25,447 bases of DNA, from NCBI GenBank assembly GCA_029267795.1, contig JAJUHR010000002.1, forward strand, positions 1 to 25,447. Reading direction: 5' to 3'. Each line of letters begins with the position of its first letter. The stretch's first letter is position 1. The notes under the pieces are model-generated. The model worked only from the letters and a program-made list of their open reading frames with translations. It was not told where the DNA came from and made no database searches. This document shows, piece by piece, positions 1-7,545 of the stretch. Made by a program: the position numbers and the translations under genes. This DNA comes from Planctomycetota bacterium. Its GTDB lineage: Bacteria; Planctomycetota; Phycisphaerae; Phycisphaerales; Phycisphaeraceae.

Positions 1-2157
1 GCCAAACGCTACGGCGCCGCCCTGGTGCTGGGCACGATCGACGAAGACAAAGAAGAAGCGATGGCGCGCACCGCCGACCGCAAGCTGGCGATCGCGCAGC
101 GGATGTACCGGCTGGCGGTGGAGAAGTACGGCCTGGCGCCGCACGACCTGTTCTTCGACCCCCTGGTGCTGCCGATCTCTACCGGCATGGACAAGGACCG
201 GCGCAGCGGCCTGGAAACGATCGAAGGTGTGCGGCGGATCGCCCGCGAGTTCCCCCGGTGCCAGATCGTCGTGGGCCTGTCGAACATCAGTTTCGGACTG
301 AAGCCCGCTGCCCGTGTGGTGCTCAACAGCGTATTCCTGCACGAGCTGATCCAGGCGGGGCTGACCAGCGCCATCCTGCACGCGTCGAAGATCCTGCCGC
401 GAAACAAGATCGACGACGCCCAGTGGAACGCTGCGCTGGACCTGATCTACGACCGGCGGGCTGAGACCGGCGGTGACCCGCTGCAACGGTTCGTGGACCT
501 GTTCCCCGACGAGGCAGCCGGATCGGCGCCACAGAAAAAGGACATCCATCAGCTGTCGCTGGAGGACCGCCTGCGGGCCCACATCATCGACGGGGAAAAG
601 CGGGGCCTGATCGAAACCCTCGAAGAAGCTCGGAAGAAGTACAGCCCCTTACAGATCATCAACGACCACCTGCTGGACGGGATGAAGGTCGTCGGTGACC
701 TGTTCGGTTCGGGGCAGATGCAGCTGCCGTTCGTGCTGCAGTCGGCCGAGGTGATGAAGATGGCGGTCGCCCACCTGCAACCGTACATGGAGAAGGTGCA
801 CGGCGGCAGCAAGGGCTCGATCGTGCTGGCCACGGTCAAAGGAGACGTGCACGACATCGGCAAGAACCTGGTGGACATCATCCTGTCCAACAACGGGTAT
901 ACGGTTTACAACCTGGGCATCAAACAGCCGATCTCCAACATCCTGGAAAAATGGCGGGAAACGGGGGCGAACGCGATCGGCTTGTCGGGCCTGCTGGTCA
1001 AGAGCGTAACCGTGATGAAGGAGAACCTGGAGGAACTGAACACCCAGGGCGTGACGGTGCCGGTGCTGCTGGGCGGGGCGGCCCTGTCCAGGCATTACTG
1101 CGAGAGCGAGCTGCGCAGCGTGTACCAGGGGCACGTGTACTACGGGCGGGACGCCTTCGAGGGCCTGCGCACGATGGATTACCTGGTCAACGGGCGGGCG
1201 GGTGAGTTGGACGCTGAGATCGACGATCGCCTGGGCAAGCGCGCTCAGGTTGAGGAGCGTTTGGCGCGCAGCGGGTCCTCCATGGGGCAAGAAGCGTCGG
1301 GCGCGACGGCGGTCACGCCCGCTGTCGGGGAAGGGCGCTCCGCGGTTCGCACCGATGTGGACATCCCACGGCCTCCCTTCTGGGGCTCGCGGGTGGTCGA
1401 GGGGATCCGCCTGGACGACGTCTACCCGTTCATCAACAAGGTGGCCCTGTTCCGAGGCCAATGGCAGTTCAAGAAAGGCCGCAAGACCGACGCGGAGTAC
1501 GAGGCCCAGCTGGAGGACGAGGTCGAGCCGATCTTCCGCCGGCTTGCGGTGCAGTGTCGTGACGAGCGCGTCTTGCAACCCAAGGTGGTCTACGGTTACT
1601 TCCCCTGCGCCAGCGAAGGCAACGACCTGATCGTGTACGACCCGGTGCACCACGAGCGCGAGATCGAGCGATTCACGTTCCCGCGGCAGCGGACGCGGCG
1701 GCGCCTGTGCATCAGCGACTTTTTCCGGCCGGTGGAGTCGGATGAGAAGGACACGCTCGCCCTGATGTGCGTGACCGTCGGCGGCGAAGCGAGCCGGCGC
1801 GCCAAGGCCCTGTTCGAGGCGAACAACTACGCGGAATACCTCTACCTGCACGGGTTCGGCGTCGAGTGCGCCGAGGCGCTGGCGGAGTTCTGGCACAAGC
1901 GCATCCGGCAGGAGCTGGGGATCGCCGGCGAAGATAGCCCCCACATCCGCGAGCTGTTCACCCAGCACTACCGCGGCAGCCGGTACAGCTTCGGCTACCC
2001 TGCCTGCCCGGAGATGAGCGACCAGGAGAAGCTGTTCGGCCTGATCGACCCGTCGCGCATCGGCTGCGTGCTGACGGAGAACTGGCAGATCGACCCGGAG
2101 CAGTCGACCAGCGCGGTGGTCGCGCACCACCCCGAGGCGAAATACTTCAACGTCTAA
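1..2157 (+). CDS. metH: Cobalamin-dependent methionine synthase, C-terminal part (5' end outside window)
   Basis: Transfers a methyl group from methyltetrahydrofolate to homocysteine through enzyme-bound cobalamin in the cytoplasm, giving methionine. The reading frame is already open at base 1, so the homocysteine-binding domain and part of the pterin domain lie outside. Visible in order are the end of the pterin-binding barrel (to about base 530), the helical cap domain (about 550-800), the B12-binding domain with the DVHDIG signature at 844-861 whose histidine ligates cobalt, a low-complexity Ser/Gly/Ala linker (about 1250-1350), and the AdoMet-binding reactivation domain (about 1370-2157) with the family's GYPACP motif near the end. 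The domains match the family in order. The next gene starts 66 bases downstream on the same strand. The identification is secure; only the N-terminus is missing. Confidence 0.97.
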   Translation, partial: AKRYGAALVLGTIDEDKEEAMARTADRKLAIAQRMYRLAVEKYGLAPHDLFFDPLVLPISTGMDKDRRSGLETIEGVRRIAREFPRCQIVVGLSNISFGLKPAARVVLNSVFLHELIQAGLTSAILHASKILPRNKIDDAQWNAALDLIYDRRAETGGDPLQRFVDLFPDEAAGSAPQKKDIHQLSLEDRLRAHIIDGEKRGLIETLEEARKKYSPLQIINDHLLDGMKVVGDLFGSGQMQLPFVLQSAEVMKMAVAHLQPYMEKVHGGSKGSIVLATVKGDVHDIGKNLVDIILSNNGYTVYNLGIKQPISNILEKWRETGANAIGLSGLLVKSVTVMKENLEELNTQGVTVPVLLGGAALSRHYCESELRSVYQGHVYYGRDAFEGLRTMDYLVNGRAGELDAEIDDRLGKRAQVEERLARSGSSMGQEASGATAVTPAVGEGRSAVRTDVDIPRPPFWGSRVVEGIRLDDVYPFINKVALFRGQWQFKKGRKTDAEYEAQLEDEVEPIFRRLAVQCRDERVLQPKVVYGYFPCASEGNDLIVYDPVHHEREIERFTFPRQRTRRRLCISDFFRPVESDEKDTLALMCVTVGGEASRRAKALFEANNYAEYLYLHGFGVECAEALAEFWHKRIRQELGIAGEDSPHIRELFTQHYRGSRYSFGYPACPEMSDQEKLFGLIDPSRIGCVLTENWQIDPEQSTSAVVAHHPEAKYFNV

Positions 2158-2167
2158 AAAGCGTCTG

Positions 2168-2186
2168 GCCCGCCGCTGGAGCGGGC
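2168..2186 (+). other. GC-rich hairpin between metH and the amidotransferase gene
   Basis: Perfect 6-base arms GCCCGC and GCGGGC enclose a 7-base loop just after the metH stop. No T-run follows, so it is not a classical intrinsic terminator. The sequence TACAAT directly after it (2187-2192) resembles a -10 box with about 25 bases of leader to the next start, but the -35 position holds only TCTGGC. It may be a metH mRNA 3' hairpin, part of a weak promoter region, or neither. Confidence 0.35.
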
Positions 2187-2223
2187 TACAATCACGCACG
2201 CACGCGACCCTTGTGAGAACGAC

Positions 2224-2838
2224 ATGGTTCTGCTGATCGACAACTACGACAGCTTCACCTACAACCTGGTCCAGCGGATCGGGGAGATGGACCCCTCGCT
2301 GGAACTGCGGGTGTTCCGTAACGACAAGCTCACCGTGCCAGAGGCGCTGGCGCTGCAGCCGGACCACGTGATCATCTCCCCGGGCCCATGCACGCCTCGT
2401 GAGGCGGGGGTGTCTAACGAGCTGATCCAGGCGTTTGCCGGCCGGGTGCCTGTGCTGGGGGTTTGCCTGGGCCACCAGTGCATCGGGCACACGTTCGGCA
2501 TGAAGGTCGGCAGGAACTACCGGTTGATGCACGGCAAGACTTCGCCGATCCACCACGACGGGAGGACGATCTTCGCCGGGCTGGCGAACCCTTTCACCGC
2601 GACGCGGTACCACAGCCTGGTGATCGAGCCCGACTCGTTCGACCGGGCGCGGTTCGAGGTCAGCGCCTGGACCGACGAGGGCGAGGTCATGGCCCTGCGT
2701 GCGAAGCCGGGCGTGTTCGGCCCCGCCCCGCTGGAGGGCGTGCAATTCCACCCCGAAAGCTTCCTCACCACCGAGGGGCCCAAGCTCCTGGCGAACTTTC
2801 TCGGCCTGACCGCCCCCATGTTCGAACGATGCCGGTAG
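2224..2838 (+). CDS. Anthranilate/aminodeoxychorismate synthase glutaminase subunit (TrpG/PabA)
   Basis: Class I glutamine amidotransferase of 204 residues, the usual length for a free-standing TrpG or PabA. It hydrolyses glutamine and passes ammonia to a chorismate-binding partner subunit for tryptophan or folate synthesis. The start MVLLIDNYDSFTYNL is the classic N-terminus. The oxyanion motif SPGPCTP is at residues 52-58, the nucleophile Cys81 lies in GVCLGHQ, and the catalytic His176 and Glu178 lie in FHPES. The triad is complete. The synthase partner (TrpE/PabB) is not in the window, so tryptophan and folate roles cannot be separated; many bacteria use one such subunit for both. The Shine-Dalgarno is weak. 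The gene converges on the flagellin gene. Confidence 0.93.
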   Translation: MVLLIDNYDSFTYNLVQRIGEMDPSLELRVFRNDKLTVPEALALQPDHVIISPGPCTPREAGVSNELIQAFAGRVPVLGVCLGHQCIGHTFGMKVGRNYRLMHGKTSPIHHDGRTIFAGLANPFTATRYHSLVIEPDSFDRARFEVSAWTDEGEVMALRAKPGVFGPAPLEGVQFHPESFLTTEGPKLLANFLGLTAPMFERCR

Positions 2839-2893
2839 GGTGTAGGGAAGGTCGCCGGGCCCTGAGAGCCGCGGGGCCAGCCCGACCGCGATA

Positions 2894-2920
2894 GGAAAAA
2901 CCCCGCCTTTCCAGGCGGGG
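2894..2920 (-). terminator. Intrinsic terminator of the flagellar operon
   Basis: On the minus strand, 7-base perfect arms CCCCGCC and GGCGGGG with a 6-base loop (2901-2920) are followed by TTTTTCC. It lies 47 bases past the flagellin stop, between convergent genes. The plus strand has no T-run after the stem, so it serves the minus-strand operon. Confidence 0.88.
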
Positions 2921-2966
2921 CTGCGTGGGGCTTTCCACGGCGGGCGAAAGGCCTGCCCACGGCCGG

Positions 2967-4427
2967 TTATTGCAGCAGCGACAGGACCGCCGACGCCGTG
3001 TTGTTCGCGATGGCGAGCGTGGACACGCCGGCGTTGGTCAGGATCTGGGCGCGGGTCAGCGCCGAGGTTTCCGCGGCGAAATCGGCGTCGCGCACGTCGC
3101 TTTCGGAGGCGGTCAGGTTTTCCAAGGCGATCTGTTGGCTGCGGATGGTGGTCTGCAGCGTGTTGCGTTCGAACGCCCCCAGGCGGCCGCGGAGGACGGC
3201 GATCTGAGTGATCGCCACGTCCAGGATTTCGGACGCCGCCTGCGCATTGCCGGTGACCAGGCTGTTGTCGCCGCCCTGCACGATGGTGTTGAGGAACCCG
3301 AGGGTTTCGTTGCCCAGGCGGGTCGCTGCGACGGACTGGATGCCGAACCCGATCTGTTGACCGGAATTGATGTTGGGGCCTACCTGGAAGTTGGCGCCGC
3401 CGCCGGTGATCGTGAAGTCGTAAGTGTCCAGGGCCTGGGCCGCCGAGCGGGTGAGGGTGAGGTTGAGGCTGAGGGTGTTGGTATGCAGGCTGACTTCCGC
3501 GCCGTCGCCCAGGGCGAGGTTGCCGTTGACCAGGGCCAGGACGTCTTCCCCCGTGTCGCGGTTGACGGCCCCCCCGTTCTTTTGGTCGTAGGTCTGGAAG
3601 AACGCCCCGTCGAGGACCTTGCGGACGCTGACGAAGGCCTCGGACCCCAGCGAGGTGCTGGTAAAGACCAGGCCGGAGGTCTGATCGGCGGTATTGACCA
3701 GGGTGGCGGAGACGCCGATGGCGTCGGACACTTGGTTAATCGCGAACGCCACCGCGGACAAGGCGGTGCCGCTGACGAACGAGAACACCTGCACGCCCTT
3801 GTTGCCGCCGAGCTCGAAGGTGACGCTGGAGGTCAGGGTGCCCGGCACCGGCCCGAGATTGCCGGAGAGGAACAGCTGTGCGGTTTCGGCGCTGTTGAGG
3901 ACTTCGACGGTGACCGGCACGGAGGTGCGGGTGCCGAAATTGACGCCGAACACCCGGACGTCCTGGATCTGCGAGGAGTCGACGCCGCTGGTCAGGTAAT
4001 CCAGCGAGCCATCCAGCAGCTTCAGGCCGGCGAACGTGGTGGTATTGGAGATGCGGGTGATCGAGGCGATGGCGGAGTCGATCTGCAGCTGGTTGGCCTC
4101 GATCTCCTCCTTGCTGAAGGCGCCGGTGTTGGCGGACTCGATCGCCAGGCCCTTGATGTCGTTGAGCAGCTGGGAGACCTCGGCGAGCGCCGCCTCGGCG
4201 GTGGCGATGACGTTCGAGGCTCGCTCGGCGTTTTCGACGGCCTGGGTGACGCTGTTGATCTCGCTGCGGAGCCGCTCAGATACGATCAGGCCGGCGGGGT
4301 CGTCCGCGCCGCGGTTGATCCTCAGGCCCGTGCTCAGTCGCTCCAGGCGGACCTGCAAGTCGGCGTTGGAGCGGCTGAGCTTGTTGTGGGCCACCAGGGC
4401 GGGGACGTTGGTGTTGATCCGAGTCAT
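2967..4427 (-). CDS. fliC: Flagellin, filament subunit
   Basis: Structural protein of the flagellar filament, secreted through the flagellar type III apparatus and polymerised under the cap; 486 residues. The N-terminal D0/D1 helices (residues 1-140) carry the family pattern (LSTGLRINRGADDPAGL at 31-47) and the C-terminal D1/D0 helices (about 373-486) end in the usual hydrophobic run ASAVLSLLQ. The middle is a variable surface region. The start is preceded by a near-perfect Shine-Dalgarno AAGGAGG, which is the loop of a hairpin that ends directly at the ATG. The gene follows csrA after a 20-base gap and is the last of the operon, before a strong terminator. Control by CsrA with FliW as antagonist is inferred from the leader and the neighbours. 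No sigma-28 promoter was found in front of it. Confidence 0.97.
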   Translation of the reverse strand: MTRINTNVPALVAHNKLSRSNADLQVRLERLSTGLRINRGADDPAGLIVSERLRSEINSVTQAVENAERASNVIATAEAALAEVSQLLNDIKGLAIESANTGAFSKEEIEANQLQIDSAIASITRISNTTTFAGLKLLDGSLDYLTSGVDSSQIQDVRVFGVNFGTRTSVPVTVEVLNSAETAQLFLSGNLGPVPGTLTSSVTFELGGNKGVQVFSFVSGTALSAVAFAINQVSDAIGVSATLVNTADQTSGLVFTSTSLGSEAFVSVRKVLDGAFFQTYDQKNGGAVNRDTGEDVLALVNGNLALGDGAEVSLHTNTLSLNLTLTRSAAQALDTYDFTITGGGANFQVGPNINSGQQIGFGIQSVAATRLGNETLGFLNTIVQGGDNSLVTGNAQAASEILDVAITQIAVLRGRLGAFERNTLQTTIRSQQIALENLTASESDVRDADFAAETSALTRAQILTNAGVSTLAIANNTASAVLSLLQ

Positions 4428-4447
4428 GACAATCCTCCTTGATTGTC
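4428..4447 (-). promoter_or_regulatory. Flagellin leader hairpin with the Shine-Dalgarno as its loop; predicted CsrA site
   Basis: Read on the minus strand: arm GACAATC, hexaloop AAGGAG, arm GATTGTC, then immediately the ATG of fliC. The arms are perfectly complementary over 7 bases, and the loop is the ribosome binding site with GGA exposed. The hairpin fills the whole gap between the csrA stop (4448-4450) and the fliC start. GGA in a hairpin loop is the known core of CsrA sites, and in the Bacillus hag leader a CsrA site overlaps the ribosome binding site. CsrA binding here is inferred. Confidence 0.75.
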
Positions 4448-4846
4448 CTAGGCCGGTCGTCCTGACCGGCTATCTACTACCGGGGTCGTGCCCTTGAGGT
4501 CTGGCCGCGGATCGTGGCGGCAGCCGAGGTGGCCCCGTGGTGTGTCCGTGATTCCATCCCCCGTTTGGATGCACGTCGCGTGGGGGCCCTGATGGCCCCT
4601 TCGTTTTGAAGCGGTGCAGAGGCGGCGCAGCTGGCGGTCGGCTTCGGTCAGGTCGTCCACGCGGACCTGCGTGGCGCCGGCGTTCTCGACCGTGATCGTT
4701 TCGTACACCTCTTTGCGGTGCACCTGAACCTGCCGCGGCGCGCTTATGCCGAGGCGTACCTTGTCGCCGCGGATGTCGACGACGGTGATCTCGATGTCGT
4801 CGCCGATCATGATCGTTTCTTCGCGCTGCCGGGAAAGCACGAGCAT
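4448..4846 (-). CDS. csrA: Translational regulator CsrA with a long C-terminal extension
   Basis: Small RNA-binding protein that blocks translation by binding GGA motifs in leader hairpins; here very likely the regulator of flagellin. Residues 1 to about 60 are a textbook CsrA (MLVLSRQREETIMIGDDIEI, then the HRKEVYE segment). The start at 4846 matches the family N-terminus and has GGAAGGAG upstream (4856-4863); reading further upstream adds residues foreign to the family. The frame stays open to residue 132, about twice the usual 60-80. The extension is rich in Arg, Gly, His and Pro, resembles nothing I recognise, and its DNA holds two perfect hairpins (4452-4470 and 4583-4599). It may be partly leader sequence that happens to be open. 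FliW, the known CsrA antagonist, is encoded just upstream. Confidence 0.92.
   Translation of the reverse strand: MLVLSRQREETIMIGDDIEITVVDIRGDKVRLGISAPRQVQVHRKEVYETITVENAGATQVRVDDLTEADRQLRRLCTASKRRGHQGPHATCIQTGDGITDTPRGHLGCRHDPRPDLKGTTPVVDSRSGRPA
4452..4470 (-). promoter_or_regulatory. Second GGA-loop hairpin before flagellin, inside the csrA 3' end
   Basis: Read on the minus strand: arm GCCGGTC, loop AGGAC, arm GACCGGC, a perfect 7-base stem with GGA in a 5-base loop. It lies in the last codons of csrA, 4 bases upstream of the Shine-Dalgarno hairpin. Paired sites of this kind suit a CsrA dimer bridging two hairpins. The structure is seen; binding is inferred. Confidence 0.65.
4583..4599 (-). 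other. Hairpin inside the csrA C-terminal extension
   Basis: Perfect 6-base arms GGGGCC and GGCCCC around a 5-base loop (ATCAG on the minus strand), located where the conserved CsrA fold has ended. No U-run follows on the minus strand, so it is not an intrinsic terminator there. It could be an mRNA processing or stability element separating csrA from fliC. Confidence 0.4.
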
Positions 4847-4879
4847 CTCGAATGGCTCCTTCCTTGGGCCCTGGCTGGC

Positions 4880-4906
4880 CGATCGGCAAGCCCCGCTGGC
4901 CGATCG
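4880..4906 (-). other. 8-base inverted repeat in the fliW-csrA gap
   Basis: Arms CGATCGGC and GCCGATCG are perfectly complementary around an 11-base loop, 34 bases upstream of the csrA start. The 12-mer CGATCGGCCAGC occurs twice on the minus strand here. The loop holds no GGA. It could be leader structure or an operator; no function is assigned. Confidence 0.4.
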
Positions 4907-4918
4907 TCCCGCGTCGAT

Positions 4919-4932
4919 GCGCATCCGTGCGC
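4919..4932 (-). promoter_or_regulatory. GGA-loop hairpin in the csrA leader; possible autoregulatory CsrA site
   Basis: Read on the minus strand: arm GCGCA, loop CGGA, arm TGCGC. If the closing A-T pair opens, the loop becomes the hexamer ACGGAT, close to the GGATG core of the CsrA consensus. It lies 72 bases before the csrA start and 38 bases after the fliW stop. The stem is short, so confidence is moderate. Confidence 0.45.
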
Positions 4933-4970
4933 CGATCCCCCGTTCCGCTGGCACCCCCGTGGAACTCCCC

Positions 4971-5417
4971 CTAGACCGCCACGGCCTCGGCCGCCACCGG
5001 CAACTCCAGCAGCGGCACCCGCGTCGTGAACCGCCGGTCGGACAGCACCAGTTGCTCCCCGATCCGCCGTGAGGCGTGAATCACCAGGGGCCCCTGCAGG
5101 TTGCCGGTGAGCATGTGGCCGTGCTTGTTGACGATCACCAGCACGTAGGCGTCCTCGGGGCCGGTGATGCCCAGCTCGACCATCTGCTCCTGCTTGAACG
5201 GGACGCGGTAGGTCGGGACGAACAGGCTCGGGTCGGTGACCACGAACGCCAGGTCCGCCGCCTGCATCGACTGCATCCAGTAGAAGAAGCTGTCCTCGGA
5301 TGGCCGGATCAGGACGTACCGGGTGTACTTCGGGAAGCCCAGCAGTCCCTTGGGGAAGGTGAGGGTCTGCTCCGCGTCGACCTGCACCTGACCGAACCTC
5401 GACGTGTTGACGATCAT
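4971..5417 (-). CDS. fliW: Flagellar assembly factor FliW
   Basis: FliW binds CsrA and, competitively, flagellin. When flagellin is exported, FliW is freed and sequesters CsrA, relieving flagellin translation (established in Bacillus subtilis). The 148-residue product starts MIVNTSRFGQVQV, lining up with known FliW N-termini, and carries FPKGLLGF at residues 20-27, the family's best conserved segment. AGGG with an 8-base spacing precedes this ATG. An in-frame ATG at 5444 would add nine residues that do not match the family. The gene sits between flgL and csrA, the typical neighbourhood. The C-terminal tail is Ala/Val-rich. Confidence 0.94.
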   Translation of the reverse strand: MIVNTSRFGQVQVDAEQTLTFPKGLLGFPKYTRYVLIRPSEDSFFYWMQSMQAADLAFVVTDPSLFVPTYRVPFKQEQMVELGITGPEDAYVLVIVNKHGHMLTGNLQGPLVIHASRRIGEQLVLSDRRFTTRVPLLELPVAAEAVAV

Positions 5418-5482
5418 GACTCGATCCCTCATGCGGCCGTCCATCCTGGAACCTCGGCGGCGTCGATCACGCCGATTCGTGT

Positions 5483-5499
5483 GACGGCTTCCTGCCGTC
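5483..5499 (-). promoter_or_regulatory. GGA-loop hairpin in the flgL-fliW gap; possible CsrA site
   Basis: Read on the minus strand: arm GACGGC, loop AGGAA, arm GCCGTC, a perfect 6-base stem with GGA central in a 5-base loop. It has the same layout as the hairpin at 4452-4470. It lies 65 bases before the chosen fliW start. CsrA binding is inferred from shape alone. Confidence 0.5.
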
Positions 5500-5560
5500 G
5501 CCTGGGCGGGGGTTCGTTCGGCCGGCCGTGGGCCGCCCCGCCGCGCAATCCCTGCGCCTC

Positions 5561-7528
5561 CTAGCGCAAGAAGTCCAACAAGCTCACCTGGAGGTTGATC
5601 GCCCCGAGCTGCAGGGTGGCTTCCAACTGCTGCCTCTGCTGGGTGAACCGCGTGATGGCCTCGGCCAGGTCCACGTCCTGCAGCTGGCTCAAAAGCGTTT
5701 GCTCGGCGATCTTCAACTCCGCTGACCTTTCGTTCTGACCCCGGACCCTCTGGGCCCGGACGCCGACGTCTGCCCGGGCACGGACCACGCTGCGGCTGTC
5801 CTCTTCGATCCCTTCTCCAGCAAAAGTGATGCCACGCGTGTCGTTATTCCTCAGTGCGTCGCGAAGAGCCAGCAAATGAGTGAACACGCTCTCGACCCGG
5901 ACTTGGGCGGTGTCCGCTCCCGCGATGGCGCTGCCGCTGCCGGCGTCGATGTGGATGCCCAGGTCTTCCGCAGCCTGCGAAAGCCCGATCTGGACCACCC
6001 GAAAGCCAGCCGTGCCGGTGGTGCCGTCCTCAAGAACCAAGCCGTTGCCGTCCCGGGCCAGCCCGACATTGAAGTCGGTTCCCGCGGCGCCCGGGGTACC
6101 CACGGTCAGCCCCGAAGAGGCAGCGGCGGCTTGAACCGCGGCGATCAATTGGCCCACGGTCGTCACGCCGTCGATGTTGACCGTAAACCCCCGACCATCG
6201 TGCAGCTCGACCGCGAAATCGTCCTGGCCCTGGATGTTGGAGACCCCCCTGCCATGCCGAAAATCGGATAGCTTGGTGGCCAGCCCGAACGTCCGCAGAC
6301 CCAGGTCCTCCGCGGTCGTGCCGCCGGCGTTCTCGCCGACGGAGAGCTCCAGCCCGCTGACATCGCTGATCAAGTTCAAGCCGGCGCCATCCCGGTTGAT
6401 CTCCAGACGCAACCCCAGGTCCAGTTGATCAACGATCTGGATCATGTCCTGGATCGTGCTGGCGGAGCCGAAGTCCGCGACTTTGGTCACCCCACCCTGA
6501 GTGATCTTCAGGCCACTGGCGAAATCCACGGGCGCGCCCAAGGCAGAAAGCTGGGTCTGTTCGGTAAGACGCGGGTCCAGGTCGCTGCCAAGGGTAGTGG
6601 CGCCAGCGGCACTAATCGCGATCCCCAGGTCCGCAGCGGTCGGGCCGGAACCGAGGTCGGCGATGGCCACGGTGTGACCCGTGGCCGCTGTCAGCGCAAA
6701 CCCGTCTTGGGCGACCGCCAGTGCGCCGGCCGTGGGGTCGACGGAGCCGATCGCTTCGTTCACCCGTGTGACGACATCGCCGAGGGTTTCCGCGTCCGTC
6801 AGGTCCACGGTGAGAGCGGTTCCATCGACGGTGACACGGATCGAACCCAACCGGGCGCCTTGGCCTTGGGCGCCGTTCACGTCAATCAACCGGGTTTGGG
6901 CGGTGGCCCGGGGGTTCAGGTCGACCAAGCCCTGCACGCGGACGGACAGCGAGTTGAACGCCTCGACGCCGTTGCTGTTGATGCCGACGACCTCGCTAAG
7001 GCCGACGTCGGTGGTGAGGTTGGTGTTGGCGCCGAGGTAGCGGATGCCGCCGAGGAACTCCTCGAACGCCGGCCCCCCCGTGCCGCTGCGCCGGCCGCCG
7101 AACAGGGCGATCCCCTGGAATTGACGGTTGGCGATATCCAGCAGGGACTGGATTTGGGAATCGACGACGACGGCTTCGGAAGCGCGGGTGTCCGCCGTGG
7201 AAGTGACGCCCACCTGGCTCAGCGCAACGCTCTTGGCCTGCAGGACGAGTTCGGTGGCGTCGCTGAGGGCTTGGTCGGTCGCGTCGAGCACCGACAGCGC
7301 GTGCTGTTGGTTCCGTTCCTGCTGCTCACGGACGTCCAGCGCCGTGTGCAACGAGAGGATGGCCGAGACTTTCGCCGGGTCGTCCGAGGGCCGATCGAGG
7401 GCCCGGCCGGTGCTGATCTGTGTCTGCGTCTCGGTCATGTTGTTTTGCGTGCGCCGCAGGGCCGCCAGCAGCTGGTTCGTGCTCAGCTGAAGCGTCGTCC
7501 GCACGGCTGTGGCGTTGATCTGACTCAT
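5561..7528 (-). CDS. flgL: Hook-filament junction protein FlgL (HAP3), enlarged
   Basis: Flagellin-like junction protein that joins the hook cap FlgK to the filament. The N-terminal coiled-coil region (residues 1-150, with the flagellin-like pattern ISTGRALDRPSDDPAKV at 38-54) and the C-terminal helices (about 540-655) are those of FlgL. At 655 residues it is about twice enterobacterial FlgL. The insert is three related modules (about 213-303, 339-411 and 427-526). Each has a beta-rich DG segment, a T-x-x-(D/Q) helix and a DLG(I/L) end, like the flagellin hook-IN motif. It follows flgK by 46 bases that form a strong hairpin. No good Shine-Dalgarno is visible. FliC is less likely because the true flagellin is at 2967-4427. 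Confidence 0.92.
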   Translation of the reverse strand: MSQINATAVRTTLQLSTNQLLAALRRTQNNMTETQTQISTGRALDRPSDDPAKVSAILSLHTALDVREQQERNQQHALSVLDATDQALSDATELVLQAKSVALSQVGVTSTADTRASEAVVVDSQIQSLLDIANRQFQGIALFGGRRSGTGGPAFEEFLGGIRYLGANTNLTTDVGLSEVVGINSNGVEAFNSLSVRVQGLVDLNPRATAQTRLIDVNGAQGQGARLGSIRVTVDGTALTVDLTDAETLGDVVTRVNEAIGSVDPTAGALAVAQDGFALTAATGHTVAIADLGSGPTAADLGIAISAAGATTLGSDLDPRLTEQTQLSALGAPVDFASGLKITQGGVTKVADFGSASTIQDMIQIVDQLDLGLRLEINRDGAGLNLISDVSGLELSVGENAGGTTAEDLGLRTFGLATKLSDFRHGRGVSNIQGQDDFAVELHDGRGFTVNIDGVTTVGQLIAAVQAAAASSGLTVGTPGAAGTDFNVGLARDGNGLVLEDGTTGTAGFRVVQIGLSQAAEDLGIHIDAGSGSAIAGADTAQVRVESVFTHLLALRDALRNNDTRGITFAGEGIEEDSRSVVRARADVGVRAQRVRGQNERSAELKIAEQTLLSQLQDVDLAEAITRFTQQRQQLEATLQLGAINLQVSLLDFLR

Positions 7529-7545
7529 GGCTTAAAGCTTCTGAT

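Noticed and set aside
649..2751. 700-codon open frame on the minus strand opposite metH and the amidotransferase gene
   Set aside because: Antisense shadow of two well-identified genes in GC-rich DNA; its product is Arg/Gln/His/Val-rich with no recognisable domain.
2925..4442. 505-codon plus-strand frame opposite flagellin
   Set aside because: Complement of fliC with biased Gly/Asp/Val composition and no family resemblance.
4471..4640. Sigma-28 or sigma-54 promoter directly before flagellin
   Set aside because: Neither consensus was found on the minus strand; the nearest strings fail in spacing or core bases.
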